Below are positions 54,384-64,000 of a DNA stretch of 64,000 bases, one piece after another. Location: NCBI RefSeq assembly GCF_025602895.1, contig NW_026516222.1:186001-250000 (forward strand). Direction: 5' to 3'. Made by a program: the position numbers and the translations under genes. Position 1 is the first letter of the stretch. Each line of letters begins with the position of its first letter. This DNA is from Polychytrium aggregatum (lineage: Eukaryota; Chytridiomycota; Chytridiomycetes; Polychytriales). The notes beneath the pieces were generated by a model, which worked only from the letters and a program-made list of their open reading frames with translations, was not told the DNA's origin and made no database searches.

Positions 54384-54918
54384 AAATGAAACGGGACACC
54401 CTGCTGTGAGTCAGGGTTGTCGTTGTTTTCTGGTCCTGAATACACACCATTCATCACCCACCACGACCAAAGAGCATGTTCGCGATGCCTGGAAGCCGAG
54501 CGACTCCAGAAGGTCGACTATCTTGATACCGAGTAACCATGGGGCTGTCCAGATGGTTGGGTGCATCCAGATGGTTGGGTGCATCCAGATGGTTGGGTGC
54601 ATCCAGATGGTTGGGTGCATCGAGTGCATCTAGTGCAGCTGGTGCATCTGGTGCATCGAGTGCATCGAGTGCATACAATCACATTCCACATCCAGTGCAT
54701 ACAATCACACTCCAGCATCACAACATCAATGACAATCGATTGCTGCCACGGGATATCGACTGGGTGTATTCAAGATGATGCTCCCGAAGCCAATGAAAGC
54801 CAAGTGATTGCCAACGAAGACCCGAAACAATCTCATGGCTCGTCCACTGGGGCCAACAAAAGTTCAGCAGTCCTCGGGCCTCCGATGCCAGCGAAAGAGG
54901 GGCACCGTCCCATTTCGT
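54384..54918 (+). mobile_element. Relic of a Fanzor-bearing Tc1-like transposon (relic 2)
   Basis: About 535 bp with ends AAATGAAACGGGACACC and CCGTCCCATTTCGTT (inverted relation). Near the right end (about 54,770-54,812) GVFKMMLPKP matches the Fanzor C-terminus, and the preceding DNA aligns with relic 1. Most of the interior is gone and a minisatellite has expanded in it. Relics 1 and 2 are closer to each other than to the complete copy. Confidence 0.68.
54548..54619. repeat. 18-bp minisatellite, four units
   Basis: Four perfect tandem copies of TCCAGATGGTTGGGTGCA, followed to about 54,675 by looser GTGCATCGA-type 9-bp repeats. Lies inside relic 2. Confidence 0.9.
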
Positions 54919-54944
54919 TCGGAACAAGCCGTACACTTTCTTCA

Positions 54945-55095
54945 GGGGAAATGGGACACTAGCCCATGACCCATATGTTGGTGTGGTATCTGATGGCTTG
55001 CGTCCAACAGAGCCATGTGCAATAACACGGATCACCTCCGAGTGAAGACTTCGGGATGCTCTCCGTCTCCACAATCGACCGTGTCCCATTTCGCC
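54945..55095. mobile_element. MITE-like element with Fanzor-family termini
   Basis: 151 bp bounded by 15-bp inverted repeats GGGGAAATGGGACAC (54,945-54,959) and GTGTCCCATTTCGCC (55,081-55,095), 14 of 15 matching. No coding capacity. The GGGACA core is shared with the neighbouring elements, so the same transposase might move it. Confidence 0.6.
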
Positions 55096-55116
55096 TTGGG
55101 AGTGTTACAGGCAATC

Positions 55117-55133
55117 CAATAAAAAACGGGACA
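55117..55133 (+). repeat. Left terminal inverted repeat
   Basis: CAATAAAAAACGGGACA, 59 bp upstream of the transposase ATG. Confidence 0.8.
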
Positions 55134-55191
55134 CCCGGGTTTTTGACCATTCATCGAATATTTTGTTACCCAATGTTATCGCGCGCTGGCC

Positions 55192-56124
55192 ATGACCATT
55201 CGCCACACATCCGACTTTCGCACCGCCGCATTGCGATGCTACGCCTTCATCCATAGCCTGCGTAAGGTCGCCTCCATATTCAGTGTATCCAAGAGCACCA
55301 TCCATCGATGGCACCGAGGATGCAAGCTGGATGACCCATCCCGGGTCCCAGCTCGCAGATCCACTTTCTTCGAGCAGGCATGTCCAGTCATTCGCACCCT
55401 GATTGAACAGGACCCGTTCCAGACTGGTCCTGTGTTGCTATGCAAGCTCGAGTCCATCCTCCAGAGGAAAGTATCACTCTCACTCTGCCACACTGCCATC
55501 CACCGAGCAGGTCTCTCACACAAGAGGGCAACACACCTCTACAAGTCCAAGCGACTGGATGAGCGAGTGGCACAGTTCAGGGACCAGGTCCGCTCCATCG
55601 ACCCACGACGATTCGTTTTTGTCGATGAGACAGGGATCAGGAGATCCATTTTTCCTCTTTACGGATACTCGCCGAAGGGTGCTCCGCTTCGCCAGCGCAA
55701 TCACATGAAACACAAGTCTGTCTCGGCTGCATTTGCCATCAACCACTCTGGTGTGCTGCATCGCATGTACATCCCCACATCATTCAAGACACACTCGATG
55801 GTCGAGTTCTTTGAGCGAGCGAGCTTCCCAGACGACTCTGTGATTGTGATGGACAATGTCAGCATGCACAAGACAATGGCTGTCCTGGACTGCATCGAGC
55901 GCCGAGGATGGTCAGTGATCTTCACCCCACCTGCCTCGCCCGACTTCAATCCCATCGAGAACTTCTTTGGGATTGTGAAGCACCAGTACAGGAAGGCAGC
56001 AGCGCTGAATGCGTCCGAGGGGTTCAGAGTCGGGATGGTGACCCTGTTTGAGTCTGCCGTGCGGAGGGTGCTTCCAGATGTCTTCCCACGGCTGATTGAG
56101 CGAGCGATGCGCTTCTGGGGTTGA
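55192..56124 (+). CDS. DD34E transposase (Tc1/mariner-IS630 superfamily)
   Basis: 310 aa. N-terminal helix-turn-helix for binding the terminal repeats (RKVASIFSVSKSTIHRW, about residues 24-40). Catalytic triad D145 (FVFVDETGIRR), D221 (VIVMDNVSMHKT) and E256 (SPDFNPIENFFG), with 34 residues between the last two, the Tc1 spacing. Length and YSPKGAP after the first Asp are typical of IS630/Tc1 enzymes, which excise and reinsert the element at TA sites. No stop or frameshift; apparently intact. It probably moves the whole element and its deleted relatives. Confidence 0.92.
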   Translation: MTIRHTSDFRTAALRCYAFIHSLRKVASIFSVSKSTIHRWHRGCKLDDPSRVPARRSTFFEQACPVIRTLIEQDPFQTGPVLLCKLESILQRKVSLSLCHTAIHRAGLSHKRATHLYKSKRLDERVAQFRDQVRSIDPRRFVFVDETGIRRSIFPLYGYSPKGAPLRQRNHMKHKSVSAAFAINHSGVLHRMYIPTSFKTHSMVEFFERASFPDDSVIVMDNVSMHKTMAVLDCIERRGWSVIFTPPASPDFNPIENFFGIVKHQYRKAAALNASEGFRVGMVTLFESAVRRVLPDVFPRLIERAMRFWG

Positions 56125-56536
56125 GTTCCCTCCAATCAAGCCGCCATTCTCACGTTCACATCCCTGGCTTGAACCTCTCGGCGATTTTTGAACAGGTCAC
56201 TTCCCCAACCAGCCCGCAAAGACGGGCTCCTGCTCTCGGGTATAAATGCCGCACCTTCGTCCTGCTACTTTCTTCCCTCATCTCGCCTTGATCTGATCAT
56301 CGCGCCATTGTGCGATAAAAAAAGTCTCTGCTCTGACCAGTACCACTGGCAGGCATCCAGCATCCTCTGCCCCCATGCCTCCGAAGCGCAAGGGTACCGG
56401 TGATGGCTAGCCTCGGCCACCCAGGCCCAAGAAAGCCAAGTCACAGTCGGAGCCTGTCTCTGGTTCGTATTCTGACCCCACGCATGCTTGGTCGTCTGTT
56501 GCTCCGTCGCTCACCACCACTGCTTCTGCAGATCCA
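56125..56536 (+). other. Region between transposase and Fanzor, with interrupted upstream frame
   Basis: Contains a possible promoter region (GGGTATAAATGCC, about 56,238-56,250). An ATG at 56,375, in frame with Fanzor, starts MPPKRKGTGDG and meets a TAG at 56,408-56,410; after it the same frame is open through a basic stretch (RPPRPKKAK) into Fanzor. The two basic clusters look like a nuclear localisation signal. The TAG is either a mutation or lies in a small unrecognised intron. Confidence 0.55.
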
Positions 56537-58747
56537 ATGGATGTCGATCCCACCGAGCCTGGTCCATCTACTTCCTCGAGTACTGGCAAGCGATGTCCCA
56601 AGTGCGATGGCACCGATCACGAACGCTGCAACACTAGCAAGTGTCCCAAATATCACCCCCTCAAGAGTTCTGTCGTCCCACTCGTGGATGGAAGGTCATC
56701 CGCCCCTCAGTTCAGCTGCTTCAAGCAGACGATGGATGGCTGTTGTCTCAATCCCGCTCTCCGCGACAAGATCCAGGCCACCGTCGAGGCCATGACCCAG
56801 ATCCAGTTCGAGGCATCCAGGCTGCTCAACCTGCACATCCTCCGGTGCATCGAGCAGGATCTTCCCGTCCCTGTCATCTCCAAGTCCACCCCTGCTTTCG
56901 TTCGCCAATGCTTCACGATTGTCGAGGCCGGTGCCCTCTCGCCGACCGGGGACAATGAGAAATACAACGAGCATCTGGTCGCTTCCTTTCGCGACTACCA
57001 GACCACTCGGCACGCAGACCTGCCTCCGGCCCCTCGTCTGCCTGATGGCGCTCACAGTCAGCTTCTCACACTGGCTGTCAATGCCTATGCCACCAACTGC
57101 ACCACCCACCTCAACCTGGCCTACTGGCGACTCCTTCGCCGCTTTTGTGCTGCCGTCTTCCCAGCCAACAAGCACAAGCACGAAGCCATCGAGGCCTGTC
57201 TCGAGCTCTTCGAGAAACCAGGGCAGACACCACCCAAGGCCGATCTCGAGTTCCTCTACCCGGACTTTGGCCACGTCCTGGACGAGTTTCGGTACAGCAA
57301 CGACCAGGACCGCTTCCGGGCCCTCCATCGCCTCTCACACCATGTGAGAATCCTCGCCCGAGACAAGATGCAGGACGATGTCCACAAGTGGATCGACTGT
57401 GACATGCCCGCCCTCCGAGTCACCGAGCTGCAGCGCCAGGCCAAGCTGGACGAGCTCACTACCAGAGGCATTCCCTCCGACGACAAGAGGTTCACCAAGG
57501 CCAAGTCTGAGCTCGGCACCACCAAGTCCAAGATCAACAAGCTGGCATCCAGACTCAAGTGGGCCCTCAAGCAGCTCGCTCTCGACACTCCTCCGGCCGT
57601 GTGCACGATGGTCCCTCTGTGCACTGCGAAGGCCAAGTACATCAAGATTGACACGGCCACTCTCTGGGATCTCCTGGGTCCAAAGAAGCGCCTTGGACTC
57701 ACCAGGGACAAGCTCAAGGAAGAAGGTGATGACGGCATCAACAACCAGGATCGTCTCTGGCGCAGTTGCTTCAAGCTGCGTAGTTCCCTCTTCCAAGAGC
57801 GGGTCAGGGACAAGAAGCTGTTCAACTACGAGATCAGCACCGATGGCATTGGGTGCACCATCGGCCTCGTCAAGTTTTTGCCTCGAACCGATCACACCGA
57901 GACCATCGAGCCTCCTCCGACTGCCGAGCAGCGTATCCAGGCCCACATCGGCAACCCAGACCCCGATCGCACCACTTGGATTGGCATCGATCCTGGAGTC
58001 GGCTCCATCTTCACGGCGGTCATCCAAGCACCGGGCCACCAAGACGAGGTGGTCTCATTCTCCAATGGCCACTACCAGCATATGTGTGGCCATACGTCCG
58101 ACACCAGGTGGCACAACACCATGAAGTATCGACTCAGCATCGAGACCTGGATGTCGACCACCCCCTCGCCCAAGGTGTCGTCCTCGGAGGCTTTCAAGGT
58201 CCATCTCACCCATGTCCTGCGACCGGAGCTGCGAGTGCAGCTCGACTTCCACCTTGGCAAGAAGGCCCGTCACCATCGATTCACGGGCCACAAGAGGCGC
58301 AAAGTGGCCGTCGACAAGATGTGCAAGGCCGTCCTGAGGCACGCCCCGATACGGACCGATGTGGTGATCGCCTTTGGCAATGCGTCATGGCGACAGGGCA
58401 AGGGCTATGCATCCAGCCCTCGGAGGCAGCGGTTTGCTCGGTACTTTGAGCAGTTCGAGCACCACCGTTGCCGGCCCAATCACCATCATGGAGGCATCAA
58501 GGTGGCCTCGACGAACGAGTTCAACACCTCGCAAGTGTGCTCCAAGTGCCTGGAGCCAGTTCGGTTGGAAGGACTCGATGCGCCCAGTGTTGCGAATTCC
58601 CACTTTGTCAGGAGCTGCAAGAATCCCAGCTGCCAGACAGTGTGGAATCGCGACGTCAATGCGGCGCGCAACATGATCACAGTGTGCAAGTCGATTGTGG
58701 AGATCGGAGAGCGACCGGCGGTTTTCACTCGGAGGCTGCCAAAGTGA
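56537..58747 (+). CDS. Fanzor nuclease (eukaryotic TnpB homologue, Fanzor1 type)
   Basis: 736 aa from the listed ATG; the frame is open upstream to the TAG at 56,408. An RNA-guided DNA endonuclease family related to TnpB and Cas12. N-terminal part: small Cys motif (CPKCDGTDHERCNTSKCP, about residues 20-37) and a long helical region. RuvC-I: GIDPGVGSIFT with D485. RuvC-II region: VVIAFGNAS (about 609-617), which lacks the usual TnpB glutamate at that point; known Fanzors use a relocated glutamate, and candidates here are in the following helix (RYFEQFEHH). Zinc finger CSKC (668-671) and CKNPSC, then RuvC-III NRDVNAARNM with D706. The motif set suggests an active enzyme, if the N-terminus is sufficient. 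Lies directly downstream of the transposase in the same element. Confidence 0.9.
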   Translation: MDVDPTEPGPSTSSSTGKRCPKCDGTDHERCNTSKCPKYHPLKSSVVPLVDGRSSAPQFSCFKQTMDGCCLNPALRDKIQATVEAMTQIQFEASRLLNLHILRCIEQDLPVPVISKSTPAFVRQCFTIVEAGALSPTGDNEKYNEHLVASFRDYQTTRHADLPPAPRLPDGAHSQLLTLAVNAYATNCTTHLNLAYWRLLRRFCAAVFPANKHKHEAIEACLELFEKPGQTPPKADLEFLYPDFGHVLDEFRYSNDQDRFRALHRLSHHVRILARDKMQDDVHKWIDCDMPALRVTELQRQAKLDELTTRGIPSDDKRFTKAKSELGTTKSKINKLASRLKWALKQLALDTPPAVCTMVPLCTAKAKYIKIDTATLWDLLGPKKRLGLTRDKLKEEGDDGINNQDRLWRSCFKLRSSLFQERVRDKKLFNYEISTDGIGCTIGLVKFLPRTDHTETIEPPPTAEQRIQAHIGNPDPDRTTWIGIDPGVGSIFTAVIQAPGHQDEVVSFSNGHYQHMCGHTSDTRWHNTMKYRLSIETWMSTTPSPKVSSSEAFKVHLTHVLRPELRVQLDFHLGKKARHHRFTGHKRRKVAVDKMCKAVLRHAPIRTDVVIAFGNASWRQGKGYASSPRRQRFARYFEQFEHHRCRPNHHHGGIKVASTNEFNTSQVCSKCLEPVRLEGLDAPSVANSHFVRSCKNPSCQTVWNRDVNAARNMITVCKSIVEIGERPAVFTRRLPK

Positions 58748-58836
58748 TCTGTTTTATTTCTTGTGGCTTTGCTTGACGCAAGCACAGCACATACTACATG
58801 TTCATGGAAACGGCTATATTGTCCCGTTTTTTTCTG
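58748..58836 (+). ncRNA. Candidate guide-RNA (fRNA) region at the 3' end
   Basis: In characterised Fanzor/TnpB elements the guide RNA spans the end of the nuclease ORF and the 3' non-coding region up to the element end. Here that space is 89 bp between the stop codon and the right terminus. GCTTTGCTTGACGCAAGC (about 58,767-58,784) can form a short hairpin. Position is the only strong argument; no conserved structure was verified. Confidence 0.3.
58820..58836 (-). repeat. Right terminal inverted repeat
   Basis: TGTCCCGTTTTTTTCTG, inverse of CAGAAAAAAACGGGACA, also the terminus of relic 1. Confidence 0.8.
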
Positions 58837-59357
58837 AATAAAGTGTACTGTCATTTTGCGCGGGAAAGCCGGTTCCCCCATACCGCGCTCTCACTCTGCT
58901 TCGAGTGCCGGCGCTCGCGCGACGTTTCTTTGACTAGAGTCCCCCTTCCGAGTCTACCGAACGTATTTCACTCAGATAGACGCTCCGCGTCATTCGAGCG
59001 ATGATGAATGCTGCAACAGGTGACCTGCGTTGTGGGTTTCTGCATTTATTGTGAACCGGCGCGTATTGCGTCTCTGGCTGTTCGAGGGCGGGATTGTCAC
59101 CATGACTGATCAAACGATTCGACTTGTCCACAGACGCAGCACGCACTGCTTCGGGCCGACGCAGACCTGCCCATACACAGAAGCGACCAAAGCCACGACC
59201 TTCCGGAAAATTCAGACTTGACGGTCACCCCTCGGCGGTAGTTTTTGTTCGGGACGATATTGTACAGAACTTTGATTGTTCCTCGTTGGATCGTGTACTT
59301 GCCCCTCGCACGGAGGAGTGCTTTTCAGTATACGGGGATGGAAACTATTCTTGCGAG
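58837..59357. other. Upstream region of the dynein gene
   Basis: No separate gene. The frame used by the dynein gene is open from 59,124 (alternative start), so part may be coding or 5' UTR. Confidence 0.5.
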
Positions 59358-62300
59358 ATGAGCCAGATCTCCGAAAAGAAAGCAAAGACATCCTGGCGCA
59401 ACTCCAGATTACCTCTCAAGCCCGGTCAGGAACGCATTGCCCATGAACGAGTTTCTCTACCCGCACAGCCAGCTCACGCCAGAGAAGATGCGAATCCACA
59501 GAGCAGTCCGCAAATGAACCAAATCATTCTCAAGCTTGAGCAACACCTTAAAAAGCGGAGCAAAAAGGCCATGCGTGAGGGCTTATCGGAAGCGCTTCAT
59601 AGAAATGATCCATATCGAAGTCCGATGAATCTACAATCAGCAAAATATCTGCCTCTCGAGTGGTTTGATGATATCGAAATGGACCCATACACGCCGCAGG
59701 AATGGGTCGGTCTCGGTGGAGATGATGGCGGCACTCCCGCCGTGAGTCGCTTCTTCTTTTACCCTGAATCTGATGTCGACTGGCAGTGGCTCTCATGTCG
59801 CGTCATTGGATACGACGACACCCTAGGACTTTTCTCGATCAAATGGGAAAATTCAGACCAAGTCAAGTTGGCAAAACGCCTCAACATTTGCTTCAGAGCC
59901 GAGCGAATGGATAAATTCTACTCGCGGATCGAGACCGCGTTTCGGCTGCGAAATGCCGCCCATCAGCAGGTGTGCTATCTCCGTAACATCGAAGAGATGA
60001 AGAGCAAATATCGCCACAAAATGCCAAAACGGCTCAAAATACGGCTTCTCGATGCTGTCAAAGACCATGTGAGCATGCGCAACCTGGCAACGCTGGTGAG
60101 TTCGATTGCACTCTCGTCCTCGTCGCGGCCGTGGCTGTGGATCGCTTGGATTCACACCGAACGCTACCTATAGCCAGCGCCATCGCCATCGGTCGATTGA
60201 GCCCGAGCCTGAGTCTGAGTATAGCCGCTCACAAACGCGATTTGTGCTCTGTATGTGTATAAGGAACACTGCGTTTTAGAAATTGAGACGGACTACACCC
60301 TGAGCATGAGGAGGGCAGAGTACGACCATGTGAACGGACCGTATGAAGCCACGCTCCAGCAGATAGCAACTGCCACTTCCGAAAAGTTTGCAAAACTGGC
60401 TCTTGAGAAATCTGGCGCGAACCAAGATGACATCCAAGATAAGCTCTATAAATCCGTGGCCCTTTCAACCCGAGAAATGTCAACATACATGTTTCTCGCC
60501 AACGCCGAAGTGCAGCGCACTATCATCGACATATTGGGATCGCTCCGAAATGTATTCAGCGACTCGGATAGATACTTCCAAAAACGCTTTGAGCTGCCGC
60601 TTTCCTTTTATGCATTCTGTGATAAGCTAAAGAGTCACGTAAGCTGTGTCCAAGTGAAGCTCACCCATGAGTGGCCCCACGCTATTGCAAGCCGGATCAA
60701 ATCACAGCTCGGGGAGTACTTCAACTTGAAGGAATCTCGTGATGTCGCCCACCAAACAAGTCGCTGCAAAGATTTTCTGAGGATGGTAAACCTGGTGATG
60801 AAACAGCAAGCGAGCGCCTGCGCTTACGATGGGCTCAAGTTGTTCCTGAAGATGTTCAACGTGATTGTCCGGGATGATCTGTATGCAGGCCCGGAGAGAC
60901 GTAGCTCTACCCATGGAGATATCCAAAGCACATCTCTCTTCAATATCTGCTACGATATTCAAGTGCCAACAGCCGTGCCCGAAGCGCCTCTGCCACTACC
61001 CTGCGTTGTTATCATCAAAATTTCTGTCAGAGATATCTCTGGAATCTACTATTGCACCTCCGACGTTCCAACCGAAAGAGACAACGCCATCGGTCTTGAT
61101 CCGCCCCTCGAGTTACTCGAGAGTGCCATACTAGAGCTCTTCACTTTGCCAAGAATCTCGACCAGTAACAGCATTCCGACAATCGAGTCTCTTGTGCTTC
61201 CGTTTCTGGAAGTCCTCGAGCCAAATACCATCACACTTGACTACGATGAGCCCCTCATATTGGATGGAAGTCGGATCTTGCTGAGCCTCATCCGAGAAAC
61301 CTACACCAACATAAACTCCCTGGTCAATCAGTACACGGCTTACGAGTTCCTTGTGCAGGAGGAGTTGTCCGATGAAACGTTTCAGAACGCCATCCGCCAT
61401 ATCGACTTACTTCGCGAGCTTTTGTCGAAATACCATGAGGCAACAACCACCGTGGGCCACGTTTCACTGGACTATGTGCGTTATCCCCCTCTTGTGGTCG
61501 ACTGTGCGGAAATCAAGAAGACACTTGGCAGTAAGCTGCGGGAGATATATGGAAAAATAGGAATTTTCATGAGCACACATATCCAGACAAGCTGTCGAGC
61601 GATATGCAAAGCCTTCCAGCGACTCTACGACGCCATTTCTGTGGATCCGGCACAAGACGCAGAGAAATGGAAAACTTTTCAAAACTCAGTGGCCAAGTCG
61701 ATGGAGGAAGGAAATAGATATCACAAAAAGGTATGATACGATATATATACTCTGCGCGAGTTTTGATGTATGTCTGGAGCGATGGGGGTATCTGGGGCTT
61801 CGATAGATCCTGGATGCGCTTCTGCCTATCGATAGTGTCCCTGATTGATTGAATCGTGCTTCGCCGGCAAACTTGAAACGCCACTCCTTGGCCATCTTGC
61901 GCTCTGCATGACTCGACGCGACAAACACAAACCAACAGCTGAAATACCTGAAGCAAGTCTGGGATTTGCTTGAGGAGTACAGTGTCTCGTTTTCGGATGA
62001 GATCAACACTCAATTTTGGGAAACATGGGCATGGCCAAAGCGCTTGTTCTCGGAGGTCGAAGAGGCCAATCATCGACTGGAGGAATCAAAACGGCACATT
62101 GGGCAGCAAATAGAGGTCGATACAGAGTTTATCAACTCGAGCGTCGCAGCGTATACGTTGGAAATTGATCAGCATTTGCGAGAGAACGCGGTTGATTCAA
62201 TCGAAATCATGTACGCTCGAGTCCAAAGTCTCCGACACAAAATCGACAAGATTGGGGCTCTTGTGCTCAGTGTACAAGAGCGTGGAAAGCTCATTGGGCT

Positions 62301-64000
62301 CAATCAAGATATGTCGTTCAAGGCCTTTGCCGAGCTGATTGAAGGCTTCAAGGCGTATGAGTACCTCTGGAGTCTTGCCGGAGATATTAGAACGTTGTTG
62401 GACAAATGGATGGACTCGCTTTTTATGGATCTAGACTCCAAGTTGATTTCTGAAAGGTTTTCGACATGGCTTCAGGGAACGCAAACCCTCCAATCTCTGT
62501 TTTCCAACGATCCGCGCTCGACTCAGACCATCGCCGGGCTGGAGCAATCTGTCAAAGACTTCCGGCGCTACATGGACGTTATTATGTCGCTGAGAAACCC
62601 AGCACTGAAGCCGAGTCACTGGGAAGCGATCGAAAAGGTGGTCGGGATATCATTAGAGGATCTGCAGACTGTTACACTGCGTGCTGTTATCAAGTTGGAT
62701 ATTGAATTGATCAGCGACATATTATCCGATGTCAGCAAAAATGCGAGCGTTGAGCATATGCTCGAGAAATCGTTCGACATGATTATGGCCGAGTTCTCGA
62801 CCATCGAGTTGACTGCGGCAATGACCGCTGATGAGAAGTTTACCGTTGTCGGAAGCAGTCAAGTGACTCTGTCGATATGCGATGACCATCTAATACGCCT
62901 GGAGCAAATATTCAAGCGAACTCTTATCCAGCAACTTCGTACTCGGGTCGAAAGCTGGGCGAAAAAAGTCCTCCGTACGCAGGAAACCATAGCAGCGTGG
63001 GCGCAGTTTCAGCATGAGTATCAACGCTTGCAGGCGGCGCTGGCTGCTGGCGGAATCCAGGATGCACTCCGCAGAGCCAATGTAGACAACTTTCTGGGCG
63101 TCACCAAAACAATGCAGCTACTCTCGGACTTTGCATCCAAAAACAAAAAACTCTTGGCCGTGCTGTTGCGGACAGAGCTCCTCGATATGATCAACGGAGC
63201 TTTGACCAGATGCGAGTCTGTCCTCGCCAACGTCCGCGAGATCTTGGACATCAAGCGCAAGTCATGCCCCCGCTTCTATTTTCTATCAGATCTTGAGTTG
63301 ATGGAGGTACTGCGCTGCAATTCACCTGAGCACATTGGGTCTCACATCACATCGGTGTTCTCCAACGTTGCTGCCGTCGTCTTCAAGTCAGCCGATCAAA
63401 AAGAGACTGGCGGTCTCGACCCTGCCGAGGAGCGAAAGTCCGTGCTCTCGCATTGGACAGAGACGACGTACATGTCCAAAAGCACGAACGACACATCATC
63501 TGAAGCAGGCGACGACAAAAGAGCGACTGTTCTTGGGGTGGAGAGCCACGAAGGACTATTGTTGGGCTTTCAATTCGAAGTCCCACGCTCAATCGCCCTC
63601 GAGGACTTTATTTGCATACTCGAGCGCGAAATCCAGAGCAGAATTTGGACATCCATCAAGGAGTTGCTCGGTGAAAACGAAGACGAGCCCCTTACACGGC
63701 TGTACCATCTCCACCCCATCCAGAGCATTTTGGCGGTGCTGATGGTTCGTTGGACCCGGAATATCAGTAGCGTCATTACCAAAAGCATCGAATCTGGACT
63801 GTCAAACTATCGCAAAAAGCTGCAAAAGGACCTCGAGGTGCTGGTCCAAGCAACACGAACCCGTAAGCCCATGTCGAGCCGGGTGACTCTTGAGATACTC
63901 GTGACCATGGTGGGATATTTGATCGACTCCATTGATGGAGTCATCGCTGCCAACGTCACAAGCACCACGCAATACGAATGGACCTCCAAGCTGCGGTACC
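59358..64000 (+). CDS. Dynein heavy chain, axonemal type, N-terminal part (runs off window)
   Basis: Exons 59,358-60,095, 60,225-61,730 and 61,939 to beyond 64,000; introns are GT-AG and all phase 0. About 1,430 residues of the tail and linker are in the window; the AAA+ motor follows outside. Linker (DHC_N2) signatures: WETWAWPKRLFSEV, VIMSLRNPALKPSHW, PRFYFLSDLELMEVL, HIGSHITSVFSNV, and the window end TTQYEWTSKLRY just before AAA1 would begin. The position and style of the tail fit axonemal inner-arm heavy chains (DNAH group), the force generators of the zoospore flagellum; the exact paralogue was not determined. The start may be 59,124 or 59,358. Confidence 0.87.

Larger units (their letters stand above)
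55117..58836 (+). mobile_element. Tc1/mariner-type transposon with transposase and Fanzor
   Basis: 3.7-kb element between inverted ends CAATAAAAAACGGGACA (55,117-55,133) and TGTCCCGTTTTTTTCTG (58,820-58,836), 15 of 17 matching. It holds two plus-strand genes, a DD34E transposase and a Fanzor nuclease, with about 410 bp between the stop of the first and the listed start of the second. The expected TA duplication could not be assigned with certainty. Composite Mariner/Fanzor1 elements are known from fungi and other eukaryotes; here the set looks nearly complete. Confidence 0.88.

Noticed and set aside
54411-54778. Open frames with Trp/Leu/Gly or Ala/Pro/Asn repeats on both strands
   Set aside because: They are translations of the 18-bp and 9-bp minisatellites inside relic 2.

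Overview
The window looks like nuclear DNA of an early-diverging zoosporic fungus, most likely a chytrid. Host genes carry short GT-AG introns. A dynein heavy chain gene of the axonemal type implies a flagellum. RecQ4 still carries its Sld2-like N-terminus, and a Fanzor1-type nuclease gene is present. The taxonomic call is inference. No bacterial operons, rRNA, tRNA or CRISPR array were seen.

Layout. 0.1-6.2 kb (+): a multi-exon RECQL4-like helicase gene. 6.6-40 kb: an almost uninterrupted nest of Ty3/Gypsy (Metaviridae-type) chromodomain LTR retrotransposons. Degraded copies lie at 6.6-10.9 kb. An outer family C element (E1, 10.9-33.6 kb, minus strand) contains two further complete family C copies: I1 (11,626-23,266) and I2 (26,531-32,249). 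I1 itself contains a complete family B element (14,997-20,913). A family D element (34,189-39,655) sits in an older solo LTR. Each of these four insertions has a perfect 5-bp target duplication (CAGGT, TCGAG, TCGGC, GTCGT), so their order can be read directly. 40.6-44.2 kb (-): a TIR / NB-ARC / TPR receptor-like gene in four phase-compatible exons. 44.9-47.4 kb (-): a DOMON / cytochrome b561 membrane protein in eight exons. 48-49.6 kb: an unresolved, probably minus-strand gene. 50.1-51.3 kb (+): a hydrophobic protein, perhaps PEX11-like. 52.0-53.7 kb (-): an F-box protein. 55.1-58.8 kb (+): a Tc1/mariner (IS630 superfamily) DNA transposon with a DD34E transposase and a Fanzor nuclease between matching terminal inverted repeats, with two internally deleted relatives and a MITE nearby. 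59.4 kb to the end (+): the N-terminal part of the dynein heavy chain gene.

How the pieces work together. All four Gypsy families whose gag/pol boundary survives (A, B, C, D) share one recoding signal: an in-frame heptamer GGGAAAC, a 5-10 nt spacer, then an 8-9 bp stem-loop, in families A, B and D holding the gag stop codon and in family C just beyond it. This explains how Pol, in the -1 frame, is made. Families A and B appear to self-prime reverse transcription with an 11-nt match between the LTR transcript and the PBS, as in Tf1/sushi. Families C and D instead share a 12-nt PBS that looks tRNA-derived, probably initiator tRNA-Met. In family C the gag start codon straddles the LTR/PBS junction.
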